From: Pseudolysinimonas yzui
Lineage (GTDB): Bacteria > Actinomycetota > Actinomycetes > Actinomycetales > Microbacteriaceae
Direction of reading: 5' to 3'
Assembly (NCBI RefSeq): GCF_014653215.1
Contig: NZ_BNAI01000002.1
Location: forward strand, 1-64,000
DNA: 64,000 bases
The notes beneath the pieces are model-generated. The model ran no database searches and was not told the DNA's origin. It saw only the letters and a program-made list of their open reading frames with translations. The position numbers were made by a program, and so were the translations under genes. Positions 43,143 to 52,526 of the stretch are shown one piece after another; within the stretch, counting starts at the first letter, position 1; every line of letters begins with the position of its first letter.

Positions 43143-43176
43143 GTTGGGGGTAGCCGCGCAGGCGGCTGCCCCCAAC
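43143..43176 (+). terminator. 15-bp stem-loop after the DUF305 gene
   Basis: Left arm 43143-43157 pairs with right arm 43162-43176 around the four-base loop GCAG; the only non-Watson-Crick pair is a G-T (G-U). The stem is very G/C-rich and begins four bases after the DUF305 stop. There is no T-run after it, as is usual for actinobacterial terminators. It separates the DUF305 unit from the downstream small ORF. Confidence 0.75.
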
Positions 43177-43200
43177 CCTCACACGCCTGAGATCACTCTC

Positions 43201-43302
43201 ATGAGTACGCGCCTCGCCGCTACTGCTCTTGTCCTTTTGGTGCTCATCGTCACGATTCTCGCGATCGCAGTTCTCACGAGCCCGACGCTGGGCCAGTCAT
43301 GA
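43201..43302 (+). CDS. 33-residue membrane peptide
   Basis: A tiny ORF encoding a single hydrophobic helix (ALVLLVLIVTILAIAVLTSP) after STRLAAT. Its TGA overlaps the ATG of the following lipoprotein gene (ATGA at 43299), suggesting translational coupling. It starts 24 bp after the terminator hairpin, so it may be a leader peptide. No obvious Shine-Dalgarno sequence is present. Function unknown. Confidence 0.5.
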   Translation: MSTRLAATALVLLVLIVTILAIAVLTSPTLGQS

Positions 43303-44171
43303 TGCCTCCCCGCGTCCTCGCCGCTGGCTCTGCTGCGATCACTCTCCTGGCGCTCGCAGGATGCTCAGCCGTCCCGCCTTCCCCGACCGTCGCCGCCGCG
43401 CTCACCCATGTTCACGGCTTTGCTTTCGATCAGGGAGAGGACGCACTGGTTGTCGCCACGCATGCCGGCATCTATCGACTCGATATTCGTCTCGCCCCGG
43501 CCGCGGTCAGCGGCCCGGTCGGTGACCTCGATATCGACACGATGGGTTTCACTCTCGTCGGCGATGTTGCCTATGCGTCCGGTCATCCGGGACCAACGAC
43601 ACCGACTACGTTCGGCAGCCCGAACCTGGGCCTCATCCGAAGCGACGACATCGGCATGACGTGGACGAATGTCTCCTTGGCTGGGACGACGGACTTCCAC
43701 GACCTCTCGGTCAGCGAATCGCTCCGCAGCAGGATCTACGGGCTCACGGGCACATCACTTGAGCGAAGCGATGACGACGGGGAGTCCTGGACACCGGTCG
43801 CGGCCATTGAGGCTCGCGACATTCTCGCTCCCGCCAGCGACGCCGACACCCTCTTCGCGACTGTGCCGGAAGGCCTCATCGTCAGCCGGGATGCGGGTGC
43901 GACCTTCAATCTGGTACCCGATTCGCCCCTCCTCTACCTCATAGCCGATCAAGGCGGGACTCAAGGTGGACTTTCCGGTATCGACATCGAAGGCACCGTG
44001 TGGTTTCAGAGCGAGGCCGACGGAGAGTGGGCATCCGGGGGGCAAGTCACGGGTATACCCCAGGCCATGTTCATCCTCCCGGCGAGCGGTCAACTGATCG
44101 TTGCGGACGATCGCGGCATCTCGGCATCGGACGATGCCGGACTCAGCTGGGAGATCCTGTGGGCGAAATGA
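43299..44171 (+). CDS. F510_1955-like BNR/sortilin-type lipoprotein
   Basis: A 290-residue exported lipoprotein. Signal ends in LALAGC (Cys about 24). The rest is a beta-propeller-like series of repeats: VHGFAFDQGEDALVVATHAGIYRLD (split, about 37-62), GLIRSDDIGMTWTNVS (about 110-125), LERSDDDGESWTPV (about 150-163), LIVSRDAGATFNLV (about 193-206) and a last DDAGLSWEIL. These SxDxGxxW-type loops are BNR/Asp-box repeats. F510_1955-type proteins are annotated as glycosyl-hydrolase-like but the catalytic role is unproven. Overlaps the M23 gene by four bases. May act near copper lipoproteins; no ligand motif seen. Confidence 0.75.
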   Translation: MMPPRVLAAGSAAITLLALAGCSAVPPSPTVAAALTHVHGFAFDQGEDALVVATHAGIYRLDIRLAPAAVSGPVGDLDIDTMGFTLVGDVAYASGHPGPTTPTTFGSPNLGLIRSDDIGMTWTNVSLAGTTDFHDLSVSESLRSRIYGLTGTSLERSDDDGESWTPVAAIEARDILAPASDADTLFATVPEGLIVSRDAGATFNLVPDSPLLYLIADQGGTQGGLSGIDIEGTVWFQSEADGEWASGGQVTGIPQAMFILPASGQLIVADDRGISASDDAGLSWEILWAK

Positions 44172-45406
44172 GTAGCCAGGACGCCCAGCTTCCGCGTTCC
44201 AAGGCGACATGGGCGCGCGTGCTCGCGGGCATCATCACCTTCGCCCTTCTGCTGACCGTGAGCTCTGTAGTACCCGCGCCGGTATCCGCCCAAGTCACCC
44301 AAGTCGCCCAGGAGTATCCGAGCTGGGAAGACGTGGTCGCGGCTCGAAAGAACGAAGCGACGGCAAAGACCCTCAAGCAGCAACTTGAGCAGTCCCTCGC
44401 AGCGCTTCAGGCAGAGGCGCAGAAGACTCAGAGCGAGGCCGACGCCAAGGGCACGATCTACGCCGACGTGCAACAGAAGTTCGACGACCAGCAGATTGAG
44501 ACTCAGTCTCTGCTCGATCAAACCGCCGCCGCGCAGGAGGAGTCCGATGCGGCATACGCCATAGCCGCACAAATAATCGCCGAGATGAGCAAGAGCGGCT
44601 CAAGCGATTTCACTTCTCGCCTGTGGTTCGCGCCGGGAAACGCGGACGTTCTCCTCGACCGCCTTGAGATTAGCCGCGTGGTTGGCGACCGGTACGCCGA
44701 TATCTACGAGAAGGCGATTGAGTTGCGCAACCGCGCTGAAGCGCTCGCTGACCAGGCACAGGTTGCGTCAGAGCTCCTTGAAGAGCTGAGGATCGCAGCC
44801 GAGAAGGCATTCCTGGAGGCGCAAGCTGCAGCAGAGGCTGCCGCAACGAAGCTCGCGCAGACCGAGAAGGACATTGCCGAAATGCGCGCGCGGATCGAGT
44901 ACCTCGAAGGCGTCCGCGAGCAAACGGTTGCCGACTACAACGAGGGACTCGCAGCCCAGTGGGGCGATGGCGCCGCGGGCGAAGTCAGCCAATCCGGATG
45001 GGCTCGTCCCGTCGGCGGCTACATCTCGAGCATGTTCGGGATGCGCGTCAACCCGGCGACCGGGGTCTACCAACTTCACACCGGTGTCGACCTCGCCGGG
45101 ATGGGCTGCGGCGCGACGATTCGCGCCGCGCACGGGGGCACCGTCACCTACGCCGGCTTGTCCGGGAGCTGGGGCTATTACATCGCCATCGACCACGGCG
45201 ACGGCACCGGTTCCGGCTACGCGCACATTCAAGCGGGCGGGATCGGCGTTCGGATCGGCCAAGAGGTCTCCCCGGGCCAGCCGATCGCAAAGGTCGGCAC
45301 GACGGGTGCTTCGACGGGATGCCATCTGCACTTCATCGTCCGAGTCGGGGGCAAGGTCGTCGATCCCGTGCCGTTCATGCGCAACCAGGGCATCACGCTC
45401 GGCTGA
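44168..45406 (+). CDS. M23 peptidase with coiled coil (EnvC/LytM-like)
   Basis: A 412-residue cell-wall hydrolase or its activator. N-terminal signal (ARVLAGIITFALLLTVSSVV, about 17-36, then PAPVSAQ), a long coiled coil (about 45-260: NEATAKTLKQQLEQSLAALQAEAQKTQ, EIRIAAEKAF-type, QAAAEAAATKLAQTEKDIAEMRARI, in pieces) and a C-terminal LytM domain (about 285-412) with HTGVDLAGMG (about 302), YAHIQAGG and HLHFIVRVGG (about 384). The HxxxD...HxH set is intact. Start ATG at 44168 overlaps the previous stop. With FtsEX-like partners such proteins cleave peptidoglycan during growth. The link to copper genes is unexplained. Confidence 0.88.
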   Translation: MSSQDAQLPRSKATWARVLAGIITFALLLTVSSVVPAPVSAQVTQVAQEYPSWEDVVAARKNEATAKTLKQQLEQSLAALQAEAQKTQSEADAKGTIYADVQQKFDDQQIETQSLLDQTAAAQEESDAAYAIAAQIIAEMSKSGSSDFTSRLWFAPGNADVLLDRLEISRVVGDRYADIYEKAIELRNRAEALADQAQVASELLEELRIAAEKAFLEAQAAAEAAATKLAQTEKDIAEMRARIEYLEGVREQTVADYNEGLAAQWGDGAAGEVSQSGWARPVGGYISSMFGMRVNPATGVYQLHTGVDLAGMGCGATIRAAHGGTVTYAGLSGSWGYYIAIDHGDGTGSGYAHIQAGGIGVRIGQEVSPGQPIAKVGTTGASTGCHLHFIVRVGGKVVDPVPFMRNQGITLG

Positions 45407-45494
45407 CTCGGCGGCGTAGGACTTTCGCCTCTCCCCCATCAACGACCACCTGACCAAAATCGGCTGAGGACCGGCCGACGAGAAGAGAACAGAT

Positions 45495-46991
45495 ATGCAT
45501 TCCGAAATCCAGTACGCGAGCCTGACCAGGCGGGGATTCCTCGCGGTCGGCACCGGCGCCGTCGCCGCGATCGCCCTGGCTTCGTGCACCACGCCACCCC
45601 GCTATGTCTCCCCTACCGGGGCTGCGGTACAACAAGCAGAATCGGCCCGCGGAGGCACTGGGCGAGTCACCCGTGTCGACCTCGTCGCAGCTCCGACCCA
45701 AGTCGACCTCGCCGGTACTACAGCGAACACGTGGAGCTTCGGGTCGGTGCCCGCGCCGACGATTCGGCTGTCGGCAGGCGATACCTTGCTCGCGAATGTG
45801 CGCAATCAGCTCCCAGCCGACACCTCCGTGCACTGGCACGGCCTGGCGCTGCGGAACGACATGGACGGCGTTCCCGGCGCAACCCAGGCGCCCATCGGAG
45901 CGGGTGAGGATTTCAGCTACGAGTTCATCGCTGCGCACCCGGGAACCTACTGGTTCCATCCGCACGTCGGCCCGCAATTGGATCGAGGTCTCTACGGAGC
46001 GCTCATCGTCGACGATCCGAACGAGCCGTTGGTCTACGACGACGAATGGGTGGTAGTCCTCGACGATTGGCTCGACGGAGTGACCGGAACCCCGGACGAG
46101 GTCCTCGAGGAGCTCAGCGAGGGGATGATGGGGATGATGGGCGGCTCGGGCGGCCACATGCTCATGGGCGCCCGCTCTGATCTTCTCGGCGGGGACGCCG
46201 GTGATGTCTTCTATCCGCATTACCTGATCAACGGCCGCCCTCCCGCCGATCCGGAGACCTTCACGAGCGCCCCCGGTCGGCGGGTGCGGATCAGGATCAT
46301 CAATGCGGGCAGTGACACCGCATTCCGGGTGGCGCTCGGCGGTCACCGGCTCACCGTCACCCACAGCGATGGGTTCCCGGTGAACCCGGTGGACACCGAC
46401 GCGATCCTGATCGGCATGGGCGAACGCTACGACGTACTGGTCACGCTCGGCGACGGAGTGTTCCCCCTCGCCGCCGCCGCGGAGGGCAAGGGCGAGACGG
46501 CGTTCGCGATCCTCCGCACCGGATCCGGCGAGACGCCGCGCCCCTCCGCCACCATTCCGGAGATGTCGAGGTCGATTCTTACGGCCGACGCACTCGCGGC
46601 CGACCCGGGTGTCGCATTCCCGAGCCGAACGGTCGATCGCGAGCTGACGGCGAAGCTCTCAGGTTCGATGATGGCCTATGACTGGGCGATCAACGGTCGC
46701 CGATTCGACCCAGCCAACCCCCTCGATGGCGCACTCGGGGTGAGGCAGGGCGAACGGGTACGGCTCCGAATCGAGAACACCACCGAGATGTGGCATCCGT
46801 TCCACCTGCATGGCCATACCTACCAGCACGCGGGCGGCGGACCGCGGAAAGACACCTCGATCGTGCTCCCGCGCAAATCTCTGACCGTCGAGTTCGACGC
46901 CGACAACCCGGGCCTCTGGGCGGCGCATTGCCACAACATCTACCACGCCGAGACCGGGATGATGACCATCCTCGGTTACCAGACCACCTGA
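45495..46991 (+). CDS. Three-domain multicopper oxidase (CueO/CopA-like), Tat lipoprotein
   Basis: A 498-residue multicopper oxidase. The N-terminus has [17 protein letters not shown] and a lipobox ALASC (Cys about 31), so export is probably by Tat with lipid anchoring. Copper motifs: [13 protein letters not shown] (about 113-125), [14 protein letters not shown] (about 153-166), [11 protein letters not shown] (about 434-444) and [13 protein letters not shown] (about 477-489). A Met-rich loop ([17 protein letters not shown], about 210-226) is typical of cuprous oxidases. It likely oxidises Cu(I) outside the cell. First gene of the proposed 14-kb run; copB follows after 28 bp. Confidence 0.92.
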   Translation: MHSEIQYASLTRRGFLAVGTGAVAAIALASCTTPPRYVSPTGAAVQQAESARGGTGRVTRVDLVAAPTQVDLAGTTANTWSFGSVPAPTIRLSAGDTLLANVRNQLPADTSVHWHGLALRNDMDGVPGATQAPIGAGEDFSYEFIAAHPGTYWFHPHVGPQLDRGLYGALIVDDPNEPLVYDDEWVVVLDDWLDGVTGTPDEVLEELSEGMMGMMGGSGGHMLMGARSDLLGGDAGDVFYPHYLINGRPPADPETFTSAPGRRVRIRIINAGSDTAFRVALGGHRLTVTHSDGFPVNPVDTDAILIGMGERYDVLVTLGDGVFPLAAAAEGKGETAFAILRTGSGETPRPSATIPEMSRSILTADALAADPGVAFPSRTVDRELTAKLSGSMMAYDWAINGRRFDPANPLDGALGVRQGERVRLRIENTTEMWHPFHLHGHTYQHAGGGPRKDTSIVLPRKSLTVEFDADNPGLWAAHCHNIYHAETGMMTILGYQTT

Positions 46992-47019
46992 GATCACGAG
47001 AACGAAGAGGCCACGAACG

Positions 47020-49521
47020 ATGAACACACGAACTGTCGTCCTTGAAGTGTCCGGCGTGCAGTGGGCGTCCTCGAAGGTCATCGTGGAAGCGACCCTGCTG
47101 CGTCAGCCGGGCGTGATCGCCGTGGAGGCCAACCCGGTCTCCCAGACGGCGAACGTCTCCTACAATCCCGAACTCACTTCGCAAGCTCATCTGCGTCAAT
47201 GGGTTACCGAGTGCGGGTACCATTGCGCCGGCCAATCCGTCCCGAATCACATCTGCGACCCCGCCCACGACCCGCACGTGATGTCGCACGGCGACCATCA
47301 TCCGTCGCCTGCTCCCCACCACCCGGACCCTGCCGTCCACTCCGCCACGGCGAGCTCATCAGAACCTGCTGAGGACCACACCGCGCAGGCCGGACACCAA
47401 GCCGGCCACGGCGCCGACGCGACACCGACGCGGAGCGCGCAGGACGTGATGGGACACGGCGGGGGCCACGGCGGCATGTCGATGGAGTCGATGATCCGCG
47501 ACATGCGCAACCGGTTCCTCGTCGCGCTGATCCTCTCGATTCCGATCACGCTGTTCTCGCCGATCGGCCGGGAGGTGCTCGGCTTCACGGTACCGGCGCC
47601 GTTCGGGGTCCGCGATGACATCGTCGCGCTTATCCTCTCCCTCCCGGTGATCTTCTACGCGGCGTGGATCTTCTTCGACGGCGCCTTCCGCGCGCTCCGC
47701 GCTCGAACCCTCGACATGATGGTGCTGGTCGCGGTGGGGGTGGGGGCCGGTTGGCTCTACAGCCTCATCGTCACCCTCACCGGTGGTGGCGAAGTGTTCT
47801 ACGAGGCCGCCACGGTACTGGCGACCTTCGTCCTGTTGGGGCACTGGGTGGAGATGCGTGCCCGCGGCGGAGCGAACGAAGCCATCCGCCGTCTGTTGGA
47901 GCTCGCCCCGCCCCGCGCGGTGGTGATTCGTGACGGGAACGAACTCGAGGTGCCCACGAGTGAAGTCGTCCCTGGAGACCTGATGCTGGTCCGACCTGGC
48001 GCGAAGATCCCCACCGACGGGGAAGTCGAAGACGGTGACTCCGCGATCGACGAGTCGATGGTCACCGGCGAGAGCCTGCCGGTGGAGAAGGGCCCTGGCT
48101 CGGCGGTCATCGGCGCCACCGTGAACACCGTCGGCACGTTGCGTGTCCGGGCGACGAAGATCGGCGCGGACACGGCGCTGGCTCAGATCGTCGCGCTCGT
48201 GCAGGAGGCTCAGAACTCCAAAGCTCCGGGGCAGCGGCTCGCGGACCGCGCCGCGTTCTGGCTCGTACTGGTCGCGCTGATCGGCGGTAGCCTGACCTTC
48301 CTGATCTGGTGGCTGACCGGCGCACCCCTCCCGACCGCAATCCTGTTTGCGATCACTGTCGTCGTGATCACCTGCCCGGACGCCTTGGGGCTGGCCACGC
48401 CGACTGCGATCATGGTCGGCACCGGACTCGGCGCCAAGCGCGGGGTGCTGTTCAAGAACGCCACCGGCATCGAAACCGCCGCGCGCATCGACACGGTCGT
48501 CCTGGACAAGACCGGAACTCTCACGAAGGGCGAGCCCGAGGTCACCGACTATCTGCCCGTCGGGGCGGATGACGTCGAGCTGCTGTCTCTCGTCGCTGCC
48601 GTCGAACGGGAATCCGAGCATCCGCTCGCGAAAGCAATCGTCACGTACGCCGACGGGCAGAAAATCACCCGCCGCACTGCGTCGGCGTTCCGCAACATCG
48701 CGGGACGGGGCGCGATCGCCACTGTCGACGGTCGGCAGGTGGTGCTCGGCAACCCCCGGCTGATGGCCGAGCAGGGCATCGACGTCGCCGCGGTGGAAAC
48801 TACGCAACAGTCCCTGGCAGAAGGAGGCCGTACCGCGATCATGTTCGCCGTCGACGGGAGCATCGCGGGCGTCATCGCGCTCGCCGACGCACCTCGCGAA
48901 ACCGCACGGGAATCGATCGACGCTCTTCACGAGGCGGGGATCCAGGTCGTCATGCTCACCGGGGACAATCGGCCCACCGCCGAGCGCATCGCTTCCATGC
49001 TGGGGATCGATACCGTGATCGCCGAAGTCCTTCCGGAAGACAAGTCCGCGAAGATCGCCGAGCTGCAGCAGACCGGGAAGAAGGTCGCGATGGTCGGCGA
49101 CGGCGTCAACGACGCTCCGGCCCTCGCCCGTGCCGATCTCGGCATCGCGATCGGTGCGGGGACCGATGTGGCAATCGAGACCGCCGACGTCGTTCTCATG
49201 CGCTCCGACCCTTTAGACGTGGCCGTCGCCCTGCGAATCGGGAAGGGGACACTGCGAAAGATGCGGCAGAACCTGGCATGGGCGATCGGCTACAACGCGA
49301 TCGCCCTGCCGATCGCCGCCGGAGTGTTCTTCCCGGCTTTCGGACTGATGCTCAGCCCGGAGATCGCCGCGATCAGCATGTCCGGATCGTCGGTCATCGT
49401 CGCAGTCAACGCCCTCCTCCTCAAGCGGCTGCGCCTGCCCGCCCCCGCATCCCACCTCACAAGGGCGTCCGGTGACCCGGTGGCACGGGCGAAGGGTGAA
49501 GCCGATGTCCCTACCCGCTAG
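47020..49521 (+). CDS. P1B-type copper/silver ATPase with CPD metal motif (CopB-like)
   Basis: An 833-residue P1B ATPase. A HMA-like domain (1-65) lacks the usual CXXC; cysteines occur later (YHCAGQ, NHICDP, about 66-80), followed by a long His-rich linker (about 80-155). The metal motif in the membrane is CPD (about 452-454, in [18 protein letters not shown]) instead of CPC or CPH. DKTGT is at about 497; TGES and GDGVNDAP are intact. Linker and sequence resemble CopB-type copper/silver pumps; direction is probably efflux. It follows the oxidase by 28 bp and overlaps the DoxX-like gene by 17 bp. Confidence 0.88.
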   Translation: MNTRTVVLEVSGVQWASSKVIVEATLLRQPGVIAVEANPVSQTANVSYNPELTSQAHLRQWVTECGYHCAGQSVPNHICDPAHDPHVMSHGDHHPSPAPHHPDPAVHSATASSSEPAEDHTAQAGHQAGHGADATPTRSAQDVMGHGGGHGGMSMESMIRDMRNRFLVALILSIPITLFSPIGREVLGFTVPAPFGVRDDIVALILSLPVIFYAAWIFFDGAFRALRARTLDMMVLVAVGVGAGWLYSLIVTLTGGGEVFYEAATVLATFVLLGHWVEMRARGGANEAIRRLLELAPPRAVVIRDGNELEVPTSEVVPGDLMLVRPGAKIPTDGEVEDGDSAIDESMVTGESLPVEKGPGSAVIGATVNTVGTLRVRATKIGADTALAQIVALVQEAQNSKAPGQRLADRAAFWLVLVALIGGSLTFLIWWLTGAPLPTAILFAITVVVITCPDALGLATPTAIMVGTGLGAKRGVLFKNATGIETAARIDTVVLDKTGTLTKGEPEVTDYLPVGADDVELLSLVAAVERESEHPLAKAIVTYADGQKITRRTASAFRNIAGRGAIATVDGRQVVLGNPRLMAEQGIDVAAVETTQQSLAEGGRTAIMFAVDGSIAGVIALADAPRETARESIDALHEAGIQVVMLTGDNRPTAERIASMLGIDTVIAEVLPEDKSAKIAELQQTGKKVAMVGDGVNDAPALARADLGIAIGAGTDVAIETADVVLMRSDPLDVAVALRIGKGTLRKMRQNLAWAIGYNAIALPIAAGVFFPAFGLMLSPEIAAISMSGSSVIVAVNALLLKRLRLPAPASHLTRASGDPVARAKGEADVPTR

Positions 49522-50107
49522 CCCGAACGCGAGTACGGGAGCAATTGAGGTCGAGGGCCGCATCCTGGCCATGGGGCTGCTGGCAATACAAGCGGTGATC
49601 GGCTACGAGTGGCTGGTGTCAGGCATCACCAAATTGTCCAGCGACTTCATACCCACATTCGGGTTACGACTTCCCGAAGCAGCCAGCGCGGCCCCCCGCT
49701 GGTTCCTCGTGATTCTGGACAACGTGGTCGCGCCAGCTCCGACCTTCTGGGCTGTTTTCGCATCGGTCACCGAGCTACTGCTGGGCATTGCCCTGCTCGG
49801 GACTGCAGCACTCCTCATGTGGCGATTCCATCGCCTGCCGCGTCTCGCTCACCTTCTGTTCCTGGGAGTCAGCGGGCTGGCGGCACTCGCGGCGACGGTG
49901 CTGGCAATCAGCCTGCACGTCCTGAACGGAGCGACCCATCCCTGGCTCCTCCCAGGCGACCCGTTTGATGAGGGCGTCGACCTTGACAGTCTCCTGCCCG
50001 CGATTCAAACGGTCATCTTCATTGTGAGCCTGCTCCAGCTGAGGCAGCTCCGACGCCGGGCCCGAACGCACGATGCGATGGCGAACCCCAAGCACGTCGA
50101 AGTTTGA
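49505..50107 (+). CDS. DoxX/DoxD-like membrane protein
   Basis: A 200-residue membrane protein with four to five hydrophobic segments ([22 protein letters not shown], split, about 22-43; [61 protein letters not shown]). The [12 protein letters not shown] motif resembles the first helix of DoxX/DoxD and terminal quinol-oxidase small subunits. The ATG at 49505 has GAAGGGTGAAG upstream and overlaps copB. It is coupled to both copB and phosphoketolase (10-bp gap). A role in electron or thiol handling is inferred. Confidence 0.65.
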   Translation: MSLPASPNASTGAIEVEGRILAMGLLAIQAVIGYEWLVSGITKLSSDFIPTFGLRLPEAASAAPRWFLVILDNVVAPAPTFWAVFASVTELLLGIALLGTAALLMWRFHRLPRLAHLLFLGVSGLAALAATVLAISLHVLNGATHPWLLPGDPFDEGVDLDSLLPAIQTVIFIVSLLQLRQLRRRARTHDAMANPKHVEV

Positions 50108-50117
50108 AGGAGAACCC

Positions 50118-52526
50118 GTGAACTATGCGACTTCCGCCCCAGCGGCCGTGGATCAGGACTACCTCGATCGCATCGATGCCTGGTGGCGAGCGGCGAACTA
50201 CCTCTCGGTGGGACAGATCTATCTGCTGGACAATCCGCTGCTGCGTGAACCACTGCTCCCCGAGCACATCAAACCCAGGCTGCTTGGACATTGGGGCACG
50301 ACGCCGGGATTGAACTTCATTTACGCCCATCTGAACCGGGCGATCATGGAGCGCGACCTGGACACGATCTACGTCATGGGCCCGGGTCATGGTGGCCCCG
50401 GGCCCGTCGCGGCAGCTTGGCTGGAGGGCACCTACACCGAGACTTACCCGGACATCACCCAGGATGCGGAGGGGATGCGGCGACTGTTCCGGCAGTTCTC
50501 TTTCCCGGGAGGCATCCCCAGCCATGTCGCGCCGGAGACGCCCGGGTCGATCCACGAGGGCGGCGAGCTGGGCTACGCGCTCTCCCACGCCTACGGGGCG
50601 GCGTTCGACAACCCGGACCTGATCGTCGCGGCAGTGGTCGGCGACGGGGAGGCGGAAACCGGTCCGCTGGCGGCGAGCTGGCAATCCAACAAGTTCGTCA
50701 ACCCCGCCCGGGATGGCACCGTGCTGCCGATCCTGCACCTGAACGGGTACAAGATCGCCAACCCCACCGTGCTGGCGCGGATCAGCCCGGAGGAGCTCGA
50801 CCACCTGCTCCGCGGCTTCGGCCACACCCCGTTCTATGTCGAGGGCGACGACCCCGAGCAGATGCACCAGGACTTCGCTCGCGCATTGGACACCTGTTTC
50901 GATGAGATCGACGAGATCAAACGCCGCGCGCGTAACGGAGACACCGAACGACCCCGGTGGCCGATGATCGTACTGCGCTCCCCGAAGGGATGGACCGGGC
51001 CGAAGGTGGTGGACGGCAAGCAGGTGGAGGGCACCTGGCGCGCCCACCAGGTTCCATTCTCGCAGGCGAGGGAGAACGACGAGCACCGCGCCATCCTCGA
51101 ACAGTGGCTGCGCAGCTATCGACCCGAGGAACTCTTCGACGATGCCGGTGCGCCTGTCCCATCGGTGGCCGAGCTGCACCCATCAGGTTCGCGGCGGATG
51201 AGTGCCAACCCGCACGCCAACGGCGGACTTCTCATCAAGGACCTTGTGATGCCGGACTTCCGGCGCTATGAGGTTCCGGTCGCGAGTCCCGGCGTCTCCA
51301 CTGCGGAGTCCACGCGGGCGCTCGGCGTTCTGTTGCGCGACGTGATGAGCGGCAACATGGACAGCTTCCGGGTGTTCTCGCCCGACGAGAACAACTCCAA
51401 CCGGCTCGACGCAGTTCTCGACGTCACCAACCGCGCCTGGAACGCAACCACCATCGACGGGGACGATCATCTGGCACCGGAGGGTCGAGTGATGGAGATC
51501 CTCTCCGAGCACACCATCCAAGGGTGGCTGGAGGGCTACCTGCTCACCGGACGACACGGCTTCTTCTCCTGCTACGAAGCGTTCATCCACATCGTCGACT
51601 CGATGTTCAACCAGCACGCGAAATGGTTGACCACCGCCAACGACATTCCCTGGCGTCGCCCGATCGCCTCCCTGAACTACCTCCTTACCTCGCACGTCTG
51701 GCGGCAGGACCACAACGGGTTCTCGCACCAGGACCCCGGGTTCATCGACCATGTCGTGAACAAGAAGTCCGACGTGGTCCGGGTATACCTGCCGCCGGAC
51801 GCGAACACCCTGCTGTCAGTCGCCGATCACTGCTTGCGCAGCCGCCAGTACGTCAACGTGATCGTGGCCGGCAAACAACCGGAGCTGCAGTTCTTGACGA
51901 TGGAGCAGGCGATCGAGCACTGCACGAGCGGCCTCGGCGTCTGGGAATGGGCCAGCACCGACGCCGGCGAGGAACCGGACGTCGTCATGGCCTGTGCCGG
52001 CGACGTTCCGACTCTGGAGACGCTCGCGGCCGTCTCGATCCTGCGTGCAGCGCTCCCCGATCTCCGCATCCGCGTCGTCAACGTCGTCGACCTGATGCGG
52101 TTGCAGGATCGGCGTGCCCATCCCCACGGTATGTCCGACGACGAATTCGATGCGCTCTTCACCACCGACAAGCCCGTCGTCTTCGCCTACCACGGCTACC
52201 CTTCGTTGATCCACCGGCTGACCTACCGGCGCGCGGGACACGGCAACCTGCACGTGCACGGCTACCGCGAGGAGGGCACGACGACCACCCCATTCGATAT
52301 GTGCGTGCTCAACGAGCTGGACCGCTTCCACCTGGCCATCGACGTCATCGACCGGGTTCCCCGGCTGCGGGACGTGTCCGGTCACGTGAGGCAGGACCTC
52401 ACCGAGGCGCTCGTCAGGCACAGTGCCTACATCCGAGAGAACGGGCAGGATCTGCCCGAGATCCGCGGCTGGACGTGGGACGAGGGTGACCGCGAACGTC
52501 CGCTCCCGGCCGACCCGCCCACATGA
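50118..52526 (+). CDS. xfp: Xylulose-5-phosphate/fructose-6-phosphate phosphoketolase
   Basis: An 802-residue thiamine-diphosphate phosphoketolase. It cleaves xylulose 5-phosphate or fructose 6-phosphate with phosphate to acetyl-phosphate and a triose or tetrose phosphate. Family motifs: NFIYAHLNR (about 68), [12 protein letters not shown] (about 87-98), [31 protein letters not shown] (split, about 130-158), [13 protein letters not shown] (about 173-185, the ThDP-magnesium site) and [14 protein letters not shown] (about 476-489). Length is full. The GTG at 50118 follows GAAGGAGA. It overlaps the next gene by four bases. With acetate kinase at 36 kb it would give ATP from sugar without redox cost. 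Confidence 0.94.
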   Translation: MNYATSAPAAVDQDYLDRIDAWWRAANYLSVGQIYLLDNPLLREPLLPEHIKPRLLGHWGTTPGLNFIYAHLNRAIMERDLDTIYVMGPGHGGPGPVAAAWLEGTYTETYPDITQDAEGMRRLFRQFSFPGGIPSHVAPETPGSIHEGGELGYALSHAYGAAFDNPDLIVAAVVGDGEAETGPLAASWQSNKFVNPARDGTVLPILHLNGYKIANPTVLARISPEELDHLLRGFGHTPFYVEGDDPEQMHQDFARALDTCFDEIDEIKRRARNGDTERPRWPMIVLRSPKGWTGPKVVDGKQVEGTWRAHQVPFSQARENDEHRAILEQWLRSYRPEELFDDAGAPVPSVAELHPSGSRRMSANPHANGGLLIKDLVMPDFRRYEVPVASPGVSTAESTRALGVLLRDVMSGNMDSFRVFSPDENNSNRLDAVLDVTNRAWNATTIDGDDHLAPEGRVMEILSEHTIQGWLEGYLLTGRHGFFSCYEAFIHIVDSMFNQHAKWLTTANDIPWRRPIASLNYLLTSHVWRQDHNGFSHQDPGFIDHVVNKKSDVVRVYLPPDANTLLSVADHCLRSRQYVNVIVAGKQPELQFLTMEQAIEHCTSGLGVWEWASTDAGEEPDVVMACAGDVPTLETLAAVSILRAALPDLRIRVVNVVDLMRLQDRRAHPHGMSDDEFDALFTTDKPVVFAYHGYPSLIHRLTYRRAGHGNLHVHGYREEGTTTTPFDMCVLNELDRFHLAIDVIDRVPRLRDVSGHVRQDLTEALVRHSAYIRENGQDLPEIRGWTWDEGDRERPLPADPPT

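Noticed and set aside
44050-44059. GGGTATACCC palindrome
   Set aside because: Lies inside the BNR-lipoprotein gene and lacks the N5 spacing of the two CsoR operators.
45418-45431. AGGACTTTCGCCTC, a second DosR-like sequence before the multicopper oxidase
   Set aside because: Two mismatches at important positions and weak symmetry; treated as chance.
47359-48930. Long minus-strand frame opposite the CopB-like ATPase
   Set aside because: Arg/Asp/Gly-rich shadow frame; the plus strand carries all P-type ATPase motifs.
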